This document shows positions 43,235 to 50,934 of a stretch of DNA of 50,934 bases, in pieces; position 1 is the first letter of the stretch, and the number at the start of each line of letters is the position of its first letter. The position numbers and the translations under genes were made by a program. The notes beneath the pieces were generated by a model. The model worked only from the letters and a program-made list of their open reading frames with translations. It did not search any database and was not told the origin of the DNA. Source of the DNA: Avoscillospira sp045579045 (GTDB lineage: Bacteria; Bacillota; Clostridia; Oscillospirales; Oscillospiraceae). Where the stretch lies: positions 1 through 50,934 of the forward strand of contig JAZNLL010000035.1 in the NCBI GenBank assembly GCA_045579045.1, in the 5' to 3' direction.

Positions 43235-46200
43235 TTAGTTCAGAGTGATGCTCTGGCGGACGTTCTCGTTATACATTCTGCTCAGAATGGTTGCGACCTC
43301 ACTTCTCTTGATGGGGCTGTGGGGGTTGAAGGTACCCTTGCCATCGGAACCGGTCAGAATACCTGCACGGTAGAACTTGTAGATGGCTTCGGCGTTGGCA
43401 TCGCCGGTCTTCACGTCGGGGATGGCATTGTCAGCCACGGTGTTGTAACCGGTCAGGCTGCCTTCATCCATAGCCTTTTCGAAGATGGCGACGAATTCGC
43501 TTCTGTCGATGGGCTTGTTCATCTCGGCAGTGCTCATGGAGGCATAATCGCTGCCGATGATGCTGTTTTCAACGGCATAGTCCACGTAGGAGCTGTACCA
43601 GTTGCCTGCACCGTTTTCAAGGGTGACATCGCCGGTATAGTTCATTTCATGGTAAGCAGATGCCAGCTTCACAGCCTGTGCCACGGTCAGAGTCTCGTTG
43701 GGACGGAACTCGGTGGCAGTGACACCGTTGATGAGCTTGTTGTCCACAGCTTCCTTGACAGCATCGAAATACCAGTCGGAGGACTTGATATCGCTGAAGG
43801 AGACACCGTGAGTGGCAGGCTTGCCGATGACAGGCAGAATCTGTTGGATGTTCTCGGGGATCTCTGTGGTCACATCCTGCATGCCCAGATTGGCTGTACG
43901 GATCCGACGCTCGCCGCAGCCGTTATCGCAGTATGCGATCTCACGGCCGGTACCGTCATTCTGCTTCACATAGTTAGAGAAGCTGTGCTCCAGCATGGTA
44001 CCTTCCACCTGCTGCGATTCACGGGCGCCGCAGATATCACACAGACCGTAGCGATATTCATTGGCAAGGCAGGTGGCTTTCTTTTCCAGAACGGTCTTGC
44101 TCATAACATGAGGCAGCTTAGGAAGCTCCACTTCACTGTTCTGCAGGCCGCAGACAGCGCAGTCACCGACCATCAGACCGGTCTGAGAGCAGGTTGCTTC
44201 ACGGACGGTCGTCCAGGTTTCGTCAGCAGCGCAGCTTTCTGCAACGATCAGCTGATCGATGTAGTAGATGGGTTTGTTTTCGCTGACGGCACTGGTGTCG
44301 CCTTCCGCCTTCATGTACAGATACAGGTCAACAGACTTGTCTCTGTAACCGTTCTGAATCAGATCGTCATCCAGCATGTGGATCTGCACACACCAGTTGG
44401 AGAAGAAGAAGAAATAGTTGTATGCACGGGCCTGAATGGGCACAACACCCTTCAGCGAATAGAGCTGATAACCCTTACCGGAGTTGGCAGCCACACCCTC
44501 GAAGGAACCCATGGGACGGGCAGACTGACCGACAGGATACATGGCAGTGCTGGGGCCGCCATTGCCGGTGAAGATCAGTGCGCTGGATTCATAAATTTCA
44601 TATTCCAGAACACCGACGGGCCGATCCAGTTCAAAGTCCCAGCGATAGGCATCGTCAACACCGGAAAGTGTGATCTCATCGCAGCTATAGGAGAACAGGA
44701 CATGCTTCTTCACATTATCGGGCAGTTCAGCGGGCAGTTTCTCTTCCACCGTCAGCTTGGGATCGTACTTGGTATCGGTGGCACCGCAGCCGTAATCGCA
44801 CTGGGCAACATACAGATACTTATCCACTTCGTCACGGAGGTACTTGGTGAAGCTGTGGGTCGCACCGACGCCATCGATCTCCACATATTCCTTACCGCAG
44901 ACGTCACAGACTGCCACCCGCTTGTTGGGCTGGGTGCAATCGGAACCGGGGATGGTCTCGTATTGCAGACCGTGGTTTTCACAATCCGTGACCAAAATCA
45001 TGCGGTCCACATAGAATGCAGGCTTGTTGACAGAGCTGCCGAACTGACCTTCGATCTTCAGAGAGATGTAGAGGTCAATCTGCTGGCCCTCGAACTCACG
45101 CAGTTTGGTCGCCAGCGTCCAGTTCTGAATGGGACCATTGAACATGGAGACGTAGCCGTAGGAGGAAGAACTCTCAGGCAGGGTCACATCCTCAAACTTG
45201 TAGAGGCAGTAGCCCTTACCCTGGTTGGCCTTCAGCTCATCGGCATCCAGATAGGCCAGGTCGCCGCCATTGCTGACACCGATCTTACGCATATAGCTGT
45301 AACTGGGCAGGTTCATGTAGAGGGCAGGGTTGGACAGCTTGGAATAGTCATTGGGGACCATCAACGCTGCACCGTAGGCAGATTCGGAATCCTCCACCAG
45401 TTCCAGAACCGTGCTGACACCCAGTTTGAAAGTGGAAGGACCATAGTCAAAGATGTGCTCCAGACCCAGACCTGCCGCATTGACATCGTCCAGAACTTCT
45501 TGAGGAAGCGCTGCACTGTAACGCATTTCCTTGGTCACGGTACAGCCGTCATTCCGGCACTTTGCGATCTGCGTTTTGCCGTCGGCAGAGGCCTCGAAAG
45601 CACCGAAGACATGAGCCAGTCTGGTTTCGACATCCTCCGTCTCGGAGATCTTTCCGCAGTAGGTGCAGATGCCTTCATAGGTATCGCCCTTGTAGCAAGT
45701 GGCAGCGGAAACAAATTCTGCATCGTCCTTGCTGATGTGATTACCGCAGTTGTCCACCACGATGACACGGTCGATGTAATACTTGGGCATCTTAGCGGAG
45801 TCCTTATCGGTGGTATAGGTCACATCGCCTTCCACCTTCATGGAAAGGTACAAATCCACATTCTTATCCTGCAGGAAGTTCTTGATATCGCTGAAGGAGA
45901 ACTGGAAGGTGTAATCGAAGCCCCAAGTGTACTGATGGGCGCTGGGGATCAAAAGACCGGACATCTCATAGATGTGATACTGACCGTCACCGCTATTGGC
46001 ATTGAGCACCGCAGGTGCGATGGTGTCAAAGGTAACAGGAGGATTCTGAGAAGAAGAATATCTCTGGGCGGTCAGAGCAAAGGGCTTTGCATCGCTGAAC
46101 ACAAATCTCTGCTGGCGGACGGATGCGTTGGCCTTGGAGGAATCCATCTTCAGCACCTTGTCCATGACAGAGCCTTCATCCTCGATGATCGTGCGGTAAT

Positions 46201-49200
46201 CATTGATGTAGTTGGAGGAGAAGAAGTCTTCCACCGCATATTCATGGACATGGCTCAGATCGCTCTTGTGGGCTGCCACATTGTCCAGAACCTGCTGGGG
46301 CAGTTCTGCGGCAAAGGCGTGGGTGACGGTCTTTCCGCAATCGTCACATTCGCCAATGTAGAGCTGCTGTGCGGCATCCCATGTGTATTCAGAGGACGTA
46401 TGGCTGCCGCAGCCTGCCACAACGATGACGCGGTCGATGTAATAGAAGGGCGGATTGGCAGCATCTTCGGCATAATCCAGTTCGCCTTCCACCTTCATGG
46501 AGAAGTAAACATCCACCTTCCGGTTCTTCAGATGGGTCAGACCGGAACAATCCACCTGCAAGCTCCAGTTGAAGAAGATCAGCTTGGAGTTGGTATCGTT
46601 GACCAGCGGCACATCCTCCAGCTTGTAGAGGTGATAGTCGCCATCCAGAATCATATCGTCGGCATAGGGAGCGGTCGTGCCCTTGCCGTGGGCGAAGGCC
46701 ATGGGGCGGCTGTCGGTGATCTGGAAATAACCTCTCTGTGCTTCGGAAATCTTACTGTAATCCCAGCGGACAGTCATGCCCAGCATAGAATCGGCATCAC
46801 GGATGATATCCTGATATTCCGCACGCTCAGCAGAGGTGACGAAATCACTGACACCAAAGTCATAGATGCTGTCCAGCGTAATATCTTCTGCTGCCAGCAC
46901 ATCCAGCAGTTCATCGGGCAGCTGACCCTTCACATCGAAGAATGCTTCGCCGCAGACGGCACATTCAGCGGAATAAGTGTTGGTCTGTACATCGTAGGTA
47001 TAGTCGCTGACCAGCTTATGGGGTTCTCTGCTGTAAGGAATCTCATAGGTAGCTTCCTGGCCGCAGACGGGGCAGTCACCGACCTTATAGGCATTGGTGG
47101 AACAGGTTGCAGGGACTTCCGTATCGTAGTTGATCTCATAGGCGGAGCAGGGTTCTACGAGAAGCACCCGATCCAGATAGATCTTGGCGAGGTTATTGGG
47201 ATCTTCGCCGGTGGGATCGCCTTCCACCTTCATGGACACATAGACATCCACAGGGTCATCGGCCAGATGGGTCAGATCCTTGACACTGCAGCGGATGATA
47301 TCATTGAAGAAGCTGATCTTTGTACGGCCTTCGCTGATAACAGTACGGTTGGGCAGGCGGTACAGATGATATTCGCCATCGGCAATAATGGGGTCATTGA
47401 GGTACATGGCACCCAGATTGGTCGCTAAGGACTTGGTCTCGCTGAATACATAGGTGTTGGTACCGCCGCCGTATTCCTCAGCCCAGTCGAACAGGACATC
47501 CTGATCGATCACAATGGCACTGCCGCCTTCCCAGGAAGCGGCGTAGCTCACCTTATCCACATGGGGATACTGGACATAAATACCGGCATGGAAGAAGTTG
47601 CTGGCCAGATAATCATGGATATGCACATCGGCGATACCGGGATGATCTTCATAGATCTGCTCCGGAATAGGCGGGCGGGCCAGGAGTTCGCCGGTGTTTT
47701 CATCCTTCTCAGCAGCATACTTGGCAAAGGTGTTCAGTTCCGTGGAACCGTTGTGCGTGCCGCGGAGACCAAAGCTCTCAATACCGGTGTAGTCATGCTC
47801 ATTTTCCATGTCCATGAGCCATGTCAGACCGTCGATCATTCGCTTGCCGATGACCTGACGATCCAGACCGAAAGGCTTGCCTTCGTTATAAAGATCCATG
47901 ACATAGTCTTCGTAGTTGGTCAGAATCAGGCGATCCAAACCGCCTCTGGCAGCGTTGACACGGGTCAGCGCCAGTTCCAGTTCTGCATCGGACAGAGAGG
48001 TATCTGCCTTCAGACCGGCAATGGCTTCTTCAAAGTAAGCATCGCCTCTGACGATCTCTTCACCGTCCAGCCAGGGTGCATCGATGATCATATCGCCATA
48101 CTTGATGATCTCATTGTGTTCGGCTGCACAGTCTTCCATAAAGCGCAGATATTCGTAGAGGGGCTCAGCGGCGGCTTCGCCGTAATAGCCCTTCAGGAAG
48201 GTCATGGCCAGTTCGTATTCGTCCTGATAGGGGTCTTCGATGACCTTGGTCAGAATCCAATGCTTCATATCCCAGAAGTCAACGGTGTTATATCTCTGGA
48301 ACTCGGTAAAAATACCCATACCGCCGTTTTCATAGACCTGACGGTAGTCGGAACCGAACTTGAACATGTTGGGCAGGACGCCGTAGTCATCCAGAACGAT
48401 GCCGTAGTCCCAATACATCAGCTGACCGGGTTCCAGAATGGAGCCCCACTGGTACAGACGATTTTTGACCTTGACATTGTTGGGATGATCCATGTTGTGG
48501 ACGATGTCCACATCGGAGGAAGCCAGACGGACAACCACATTGTGGCGAGGCTTGGTATCATCCAGAGGCAGTTCAAAGTAAGCGGCATAGGCCAGGGTCT
48601 CCACCTTGATCTCGGGGTAGACCTTTTCAATGCCCTCAGCGACCTTGTTGACGAACTTCAGCAGACGGCCGGAAGGACCGCTGGCTGCTTCCACGGCCCG
48701 ACAGTCATCACATTCACAATGGCCGCCCATATCGTTGGGAGAAATATCGATGTACAAGGGTCGGGCGACACCGGCTCTGTCGGCATCTTCATAGGAAAGC
48801 TCGATGGCCTTGATGGCCTTTTCCGCGAAGACTTCCATCAGTTCCTCGTTGGTCAGACACATCTGACCGAAGGAAATACGCTCACCGCGGGCGCTGGAAT
48901 AGGCATACCATTCGGGATGCTCTTCATACCAGTTGACACCCTCGGGGTTAATGGCTTCCGTCCATCTTGCAGAAGCAGCACTGGTGGGTTCTGCATAGTA
49001 GGCCGGGAAATAGCGGTTGAAGGTATGCACATGATAGGGTCTTGCATAGTTGTTCTCGCCGCCGTAAGACTGGGGTGCGTTGGAAGTAAAGCCGTTCATA
49101 CGGTTACGGACATAGTAGAGGGAGGTCTTGGTCTCCACCGTGTAGATGGTACGATCGGCAAACAGGGGTTCGCCGCTGTGGTCATAGTCAAAAGGAACCT

Positions 49201-49687
49201 CTGCATCGTTCATGGTGGGGACATACTCTTCCCACATGTTCCACCAGTGGACACCGAAATGGTCCTCCAGCAGGTGATAGACGGCATAGAGGGTACCTCT
49301 GGTCTCACCGCCGGTCAGAACAATGTTGTTGCCAATGGCCTTGATGGCCCAGCCTTCACCCATACCGTTCTTGTCGGTGTAGGTGACATTGTTTGCCTCA
49401 GCGAACTTGGTTGCGCCGAGGTAGATAGCATTTTCCACCGGAACACTCTCCGTGATAATGGAGGAGTTGGTGCCTGTCATCTCTTTCAGATAGTGCTGCA
49501 GTTCTTTAGCAGCCGTCTTTTCCACATCTGTCACATTGGCAGGCAGCACAATGGGCATGTCCTCCAGGGACAGACCTGCTGCCTTGGCTGCAGGTTCCTT
49601 TGCACTGGCAAAGGTCACGCCCACTACTGCCACAACAAGCAGCAGCAGAGCCAGCCAACGAACAAGAGACTTCCTTCTGTTCATCAT
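43235..49687 (-). CDS. Giant SLH-anchored DUF4838 protein with five copies of a long module
   Basis: The product is 2150 residues from ATG 49687 (AAGGAAGG 6 bases upstream); a longer frame from 49738 has a poorer site. Residues 1-33 are a signal peptide. Residues about 45-150 resemble the N-terminal domain of alpha-glucuronidases and beta-hexosaminidases (NNIVLTGGETRGTLYAVYHL). Residues about 250-570 are DUF4838, including YIDISPNDMGGHCECDDC, so a glycoside hydrolase function is likely but unproven. Five divergent modules follow (about 673-1821), separated by Cys-rich CxxC linkers. Residues about 1960-2150 form three SLH repeats (GVSFSDIKSSDWYFDAVKEA) that bind secondary cell-wall polymer. 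It is divergent from an AraC gene that may control it. A long open frame on the other strand is a mirror of this gene. Confidence 0.93.
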   Translation of the reverse strand: MMNRRKSLVRWLALLLLVVAVVGVTFASAKEPAAKAAGLSLEDMPIVLPANVTDVEKTAAKELQHYLKEMTGTNSSIITESVPVENAIYLGATKFAEANNVTYTDKNGMGEGWAIKAIGNNIVLTGGETRGTLYAVYHLLEDHFGVHWWNMWEEYVPTMNDAEVPFDYDHSGEPLFADRTIYTVETKTSLYYVRNRMNGFTSNAPQSYGGENNYARPYHVHTFNRYFPAYYAEPTSAASARWTEAINPEGVNWYEEHPEWYAYSSARGERISFGQMCLTNEELMEVFAEKAIKAIELSYEDADRAGVARPLYIDISPNDMGGHCECDDCRAVEAASGPSGRLLKFVNKVAEGIEKVYPEIKVETLAYAAYFELPLDDTKPRHNVVVRLASSDVDIVHNMDHPNNVKVKNRLYQWGSILEPGQLMYWDYGIVLDDYGVLPNMFKFGSDYRQVYENGGMGIFTEFQRYNTVDFWDMKHWILTKVIEDPYQDEYELAMTFLKGYYGEAAAEPLYEYLRFMEDCAAEHNEIIKYGDMIIDAPWLDGEEIVRGDAYFEEAIAGLKADTSLSDAELELALTRVNAARGGLDRLILTNYEDYVMDLYNEGKPFGLDRQVIGKRMIDGLTWLMDMENEHDYTGIESFGLRGTHNGSTELNTFAKYAAEKDENTGELLARPPIPEQIYEDHPGIADVHIHDYLASNFFHAGIYVQYPHVDKVSYAASWEGGSAIVIDQDVLFDWAEEYGGGTNTYVFSETKSLATNLGAMYLNDPIIADGEYHLYRLPNRTVISEGRTKISFFNDIIRCSVKDLTHLADDPVDVYVSMKVEGDPTGEDPNNLAKIYLDRVLLVEPCSAYEINYDTEVPATCSTNAYKVGDCPVCGQEATYEIPYSREPHKLVSDYTYDVQTNTYSAECAVCGEAFFDVKGQLPDELLDVLAAEDITLDSIYDFGVSDFVTSAERAEYQDIIRDADSMLGMTVRWDYSKISEAQRGYFQITDSRPMAFAHGKGTTAPYADDMILDGDYHLYKLEDVPLVNDTNSKLIFFNWSLQVDCSGLTHLKNRKVDVYFSMKVEGELDYAEDAANPPFYYIDRVIVVAGCGSHTSSEYTWDAAQQLYIGECDDCGKTVTHAFAAELPQQVLDNVAAHKSDLSHVHEYAVEDFFSSNYINDYRTIIEDEGSVMDKVLKMDSSKANASVRQQRFVFSDAKPFALTAQRYSSSQNPPVTFDTIAPAVLNANSGDGQYHIYEMSGLLIPSAHQYTWGFDYTFQFSFSDIKNFLQDKNVDLYLSMKVEGDVTYTTDKDSAKMPKYYIDRVIVVDNCGNHISKDDAEFVSAATCYKGDTYEGICTYCGKISETEDVETRLAHVFGAFEASADGKTQIAKCRNDGCTVTKEMRYSAALPQEVLDDVNAAGLGLEHIFDYGPSTFKLGVSTVLELVEDSESAYGAALMVPNDYSKLSNPALYMNLPSYSYMRKIGVSNGGDLAYLDADELKANQGKGYCLYKFEDVTLPESSSSYGYVSMFNGPIQNWTLATKLREFEGQQIDLYISLKIEGQFGSSVNKPAFYVDRMILVTDCENHGLQYETIPGSDCTQPNKRVAVCDVCGKEYVEIDGVGATHSFTKYLRDEVDKYLYVAQCDYGCGATDTKYDPKLTVEEKLPAELPDNVKKHVLFSYSCDEITLSGVDDAYRWDFELDRPVGVLEYEIYESSALIFTGNGGPSTAMYPVGQSARPMGSFEGVAANSGKGYQLYSLKGVVPIQARAYNYFFFFSNWCVQIHMLDDDLIQNGYRDKSVDLYLYMKAEGDTSAVSENKPIYYIDQLIVAESCAADETWTTVREATCSQTGLMVGDCAVCGLQNSEVELPKLPHVMSKTVLEKKATCLANEYRYGLCDICGARESQQVEGTMLEHSFSNYVKQNDGTGREIAYCDNGCGERRIRTANLGMQDVTTEIPENIQQILPVIGKPATHGVSFSDIKSSDWYFDAVKEAVDNKLINGVTATEFRPNETLTVAQAVKLASAYHEMNYTGDVTLENGAGNWYSSYVDYAVENSIIGSDYASMSTAEMNKPIDRSEFVAIFEKAMDEGSLTGYNTVADNAIPDVKTGDANAEAIYKFYRAGILTGSDGKGTFNPHSPIKRSEVATILSRMYNENVRQSITLN
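44225..47671 (-). repeat. Five-fold repeated module in the DUF4838 protein
   Basis: Five units (47671-47147, 46927-46403, 46303-45737, 45511-44975, 44737-44225), each about 170-190 residues. All end in a version of VDVYFSMKVEGE ... YYIDRVIVV-x2-C and contain a central Y-HLYKLEDV-like strand. Units 1-4 open with [IL]P-x-[EQ]-[VIL] and a following H/Y-D/E-Y; unit 5 is the most divergent. A linker with two or more CxxC pairs follows each of them. The fold looks like a beta-sandwich, perhaps carbohydrate-binding. The repeat is strongly diverged at DNA level, so the duplication is old. Confidence 0.85.
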
Positions 49688-49760
49688 TCTTCGCCTTCCT
49701 TTTTGGGATGATTTTTCCTGTGGGTCTTCTTTTGACATCTCTCCACATTAATACAAGTAT

Positions 49761-49792
49761 ATTATATATTGACATTCAAAGAAATGGAATGT
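49761..49792. promoter_or_regulatory. Putative operator and -10 box between DUF4838 and AraC genes
   Basis: A minus-strand TATAAT (49766-49761) lies about 75 bases before ATG 49687. Just upstream is an inverted repeat ACATTC (49772-49777) and GAATGT (49787-49792) with 9 bases between. It is a reasonable site for the neighbouring AraC protein, but this is inference; no -35 is clear. Confidence 0.45.
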
Positions 49793-49796
49793 TAAA

Positions 49797-50609
49797 ATGT
49801 GCGTATATCCATTGTATTTTTGTTGTTTTTTAGAGGGCGTTTTGAAATTGAAATATCAGGAAATTATCATAAAAAAAGAACATAAAAGTCTAATACCAGA
49901 ACATTTCGGCTACGAAAAATGTTCGAAAAATCACAATTATGGTCCAGACCCACGGGACGATTGGTACCTGCATTATATTATTTCCGGCAACGGCATTCTC
50001 CGCATCAACGAAAAGGAATATCATTTATCGAAAGGATGGCTTTTTGTTGTCCCACCCCTTACAGAGGCCTATTACGAAGCAGATGCCGATGATCCGTGGG
50101 AATATACATGGGTGGGCTTTCGAGCAGAGGAAACGCCCATGAAACTCCCCGATGTGATCCACTGCCCTGCCGCAGCCAGAGTGTTTGAGGATATGAAAAA
50201 TGCCCCAAATAACAGCAAGGGACGAACCGAATTCCTCTACGCCAAACTGTGGGAGCTGTTTTCCGTCCTTATGGATAACAGCGATACAAAAGACGATCAT
50301 ATCGAACTGGCTATGGGTATCATTCATGCCGACTATATGCTCAAGATCAATGTATCGAAAATCGCTGAACGGCTGAACTTGGACAGAACTTACTTTTCGA
50401 CCCTATTCCGAAAGCGAATGGGTGTTTCTCCCAAGCAGTATTTGCAGAATTATCGCATGGAACAAGCACTGCCCCTGCTGCGTCAGGGACATAGTGTTAA
50501 AAAGACTGCACAGGCCGTAGGCTACGACGACTTTTACGCATTCTCAAAAATGTTCAAACAGCACTTTGGGGTCTCCCCAACCCAGCACCAAAGCATTGAC
50601 GTTGAATAG
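49797..50609 (+). CDS. AraC-family transcriptional regulator
   Basis: The frame is 270 codons from ATG 49797; TTG 49842 or 49848, behind AGAGGG, may be the true start, as the first 14 residues are hydrophobic and atypical. Residues about 45-110 form a cupin-like sensor (WYLHYIISGNGILRINEKEYH). Residues about 165-265 are two helix-turn-helix motifs: NVSKIAERLNLDRTYFSTLF and the second with the AraC signature AVGYDDFYAFSKMFKQHFGVSP. Such regulators usually sense a sugar and activate nearby polysaccharide genes. It is divergent from the DUF4838 surface gene, its likely target. Confidence 0.93.
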   Translation: MCVYPLYFCCFLEGVLKLKYQEIIIKKEHKSLIPEHFGYEKCSKNHNYGPDPRDDWYLHYIISGNGILRINEKEYHLSKGWLFVVPPLTEAYYEADADDPWEYTWVGFRAEETPMKLPDVIHCPAAARVFEDMKNAPNNSKGRTEFLYAKLWELFSVLMDNSDTKDDHIELAMGIIHADYMLKINVSKIAERLNLDRTYFSTLFRKRMGVSPKQYLQNYRMEQALPLLRQGHSVKKTAQAVGYDDFYAFSKMFKQHFGVSPTQHQSIDVE

Positions 50610-50612
50610 AGA

Positions 50613-50647
50613 ACAGCCCCTCTCCTTTTGGGAGAGGGGCTGTCTTT
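50613..50647. terminator. Terminator after the AraC gene
   Basis: Thirteen-pair GC-rich stem (ACAGCCCCTCTCC with its complement), loop TTTTG, four bases after the stop. The short T run makes it moderate in the plus direction; it also faces the minus-strand SLH fragment. Confidence 0.85.
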
Positions 50648-50672
50648 ATGTTTTAGGGTTTATTTCTGAACT

Positions 50673-50792
50673 TTAGTTCAGAGTGATGGCCTGGCGGACA
50701 TTCTCATTGTACATTCTGCTCAGAATGGTTGCGACCTCACTTCTCTTGATGGAGCTGTGGAGGTTGAACGTACCCTTGGCATCGGAACCGGT
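50673..50792 (-). pseudogene. Orphan C-terminal SLH fragment
   Basis: Thirty-nine codons and a TAA read TGSDAKGTFNLHSSIKRS through NVRQAITLN, nearly the same as the last 39 residues of the DUF4838 protein. At DNA level 9 differences are counted over about 120 bases against 43238-43360. It has no start codon and no SLH repeats 1 or 2; the upstream gene stops with TGA (50794-50792) in another frame exactly where the similarity ends. It is a remnant left by recombination or deletion. Confidence 0.85.
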
Positions 50793-50934
50793 CACAGACC
50801 AAAGAAGCTGTTAGCAACCTGGTTGTAGTAGTACATAGATCTGAACATATTGAGCTGCTTGACATTGGTAGAACCTGCAAGACCTCTCTTCAGATAGCAG
50901 ACAACGCTGGCCTGGATGTTCTGCACATTGCCTT
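50792..50934 (-). CDS. C-terminal end of an unidentified protein, 5' end outside the window
   Basis: Forty-six codons ending in TGA: ...ASVVCYLKRGLAG, then VKQLNMFRSMYYYNQVANSFFGL. The final helix with paired Tyr and Phe resembles the last helix of a small domain found at the ends of some clostridial surface proteins, but the fragment is too short for a firm name. It ends where the SLH remnant begins, so it may be a surface protein that lost its SLH anchor. Confidence 0.6.
   Translation of the reverse strand, partial: GNVQNIQASVVCYLKRGLAGSTNVKQLNMFRSMYYYNQVANSFFGL

Noticed and set aside
43148..49711. Very long open frames on the plus strand opposite the DUF4838 gene (about 1426 and 716 codons).
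   Set aside because: They mirror the codon pattern of the minus-strand gene, have no ribosome sites or known motifs, and the minus strand has a signal peptide, SLH repeats and repeated modules.

Overview
The window looks like the chromosome of a spore-forming, anaerobic, gut-type member of the Clostridia, probably Oscillospiraceae-like. The reasons are a SpoIIID homologue, a DnaD/DnaC primosome pair, a T-box upstream of alaS, SLH-anchored giant surface proteins, a TRAP-TAXI transporter, Gram-positive ribosome binding sites and roughly even base composition. This placement is inference from gene content; no rRNA or other phylogenetic marker was compared. No tRNA, rRNA, insertion sequence, prophage or CRISPR array was found.

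Layout, left to right. (a) 1-4264, minus: the first 1421 codons of a giant secreted protein that runs off the left edge and carries 11 Cys/His repeats. (b) 4371-10369, minus: a six-gene cell-surface glycan operon (polyprenyl-phosphate sugar transferase, three glycosyltransferases, an O-acetyltransferase, a lipoprotein), with several overlapping start/stop codons. (c) 10583-13962, minus: serC-serA-gdhA. (d) 14233-14490, minus: spoIIID. (e) 14635-17653, plus: dnaD, dnaC-like and a histidine-kinase-like protein lacking its phosphoacceptor His. (f) 17687-20510, minus: potassium uptake genes trkA-trkH. (g) 20668-23740, plus: a Na/Pi cotransporter and a CofE-like ligase. (h) 23782-27876, minus: a TRAP-TAXI transporter and an amidohydrolase. 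(i) 28106-41867, minus: a long housekeeping run (alaS, hinT, HAD phosphatase, comEC, holA, RNase M5-like, ABC-F, mrp, DUF1858, trmK, Nif3-like, yebC, one unknown), with alaS under a T-box riboswitch. (j) 42217-43197, plus: a membrane acyltransferase. (k) 43235-49687, minus: a 2150-residue DUF4838 (glycoside-hydrolase-like) protein with five divergent copies of a long module, Cys-rich linkers and C-terminal SLH repeats. It is divergent from an AraC regulator. (l) Right edge, minus: the 3' end of another protein, followed by an orphaned SLH fragment.

The most distinctive content is surface-related. Two giant proteins share CxxC linker modules, a compact glycan operon sits next to one of them, an AraC regulator is divergent from the other, and the right edge carries a sign of SLH-tail recombination. 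The remainder is mainly conserved housekeeping. Many coding starts were moved inward from the longest open frame because a good ribosome binding site, a stop/start overlap or a promoter decides for an internal ATG, GTG or TTG.
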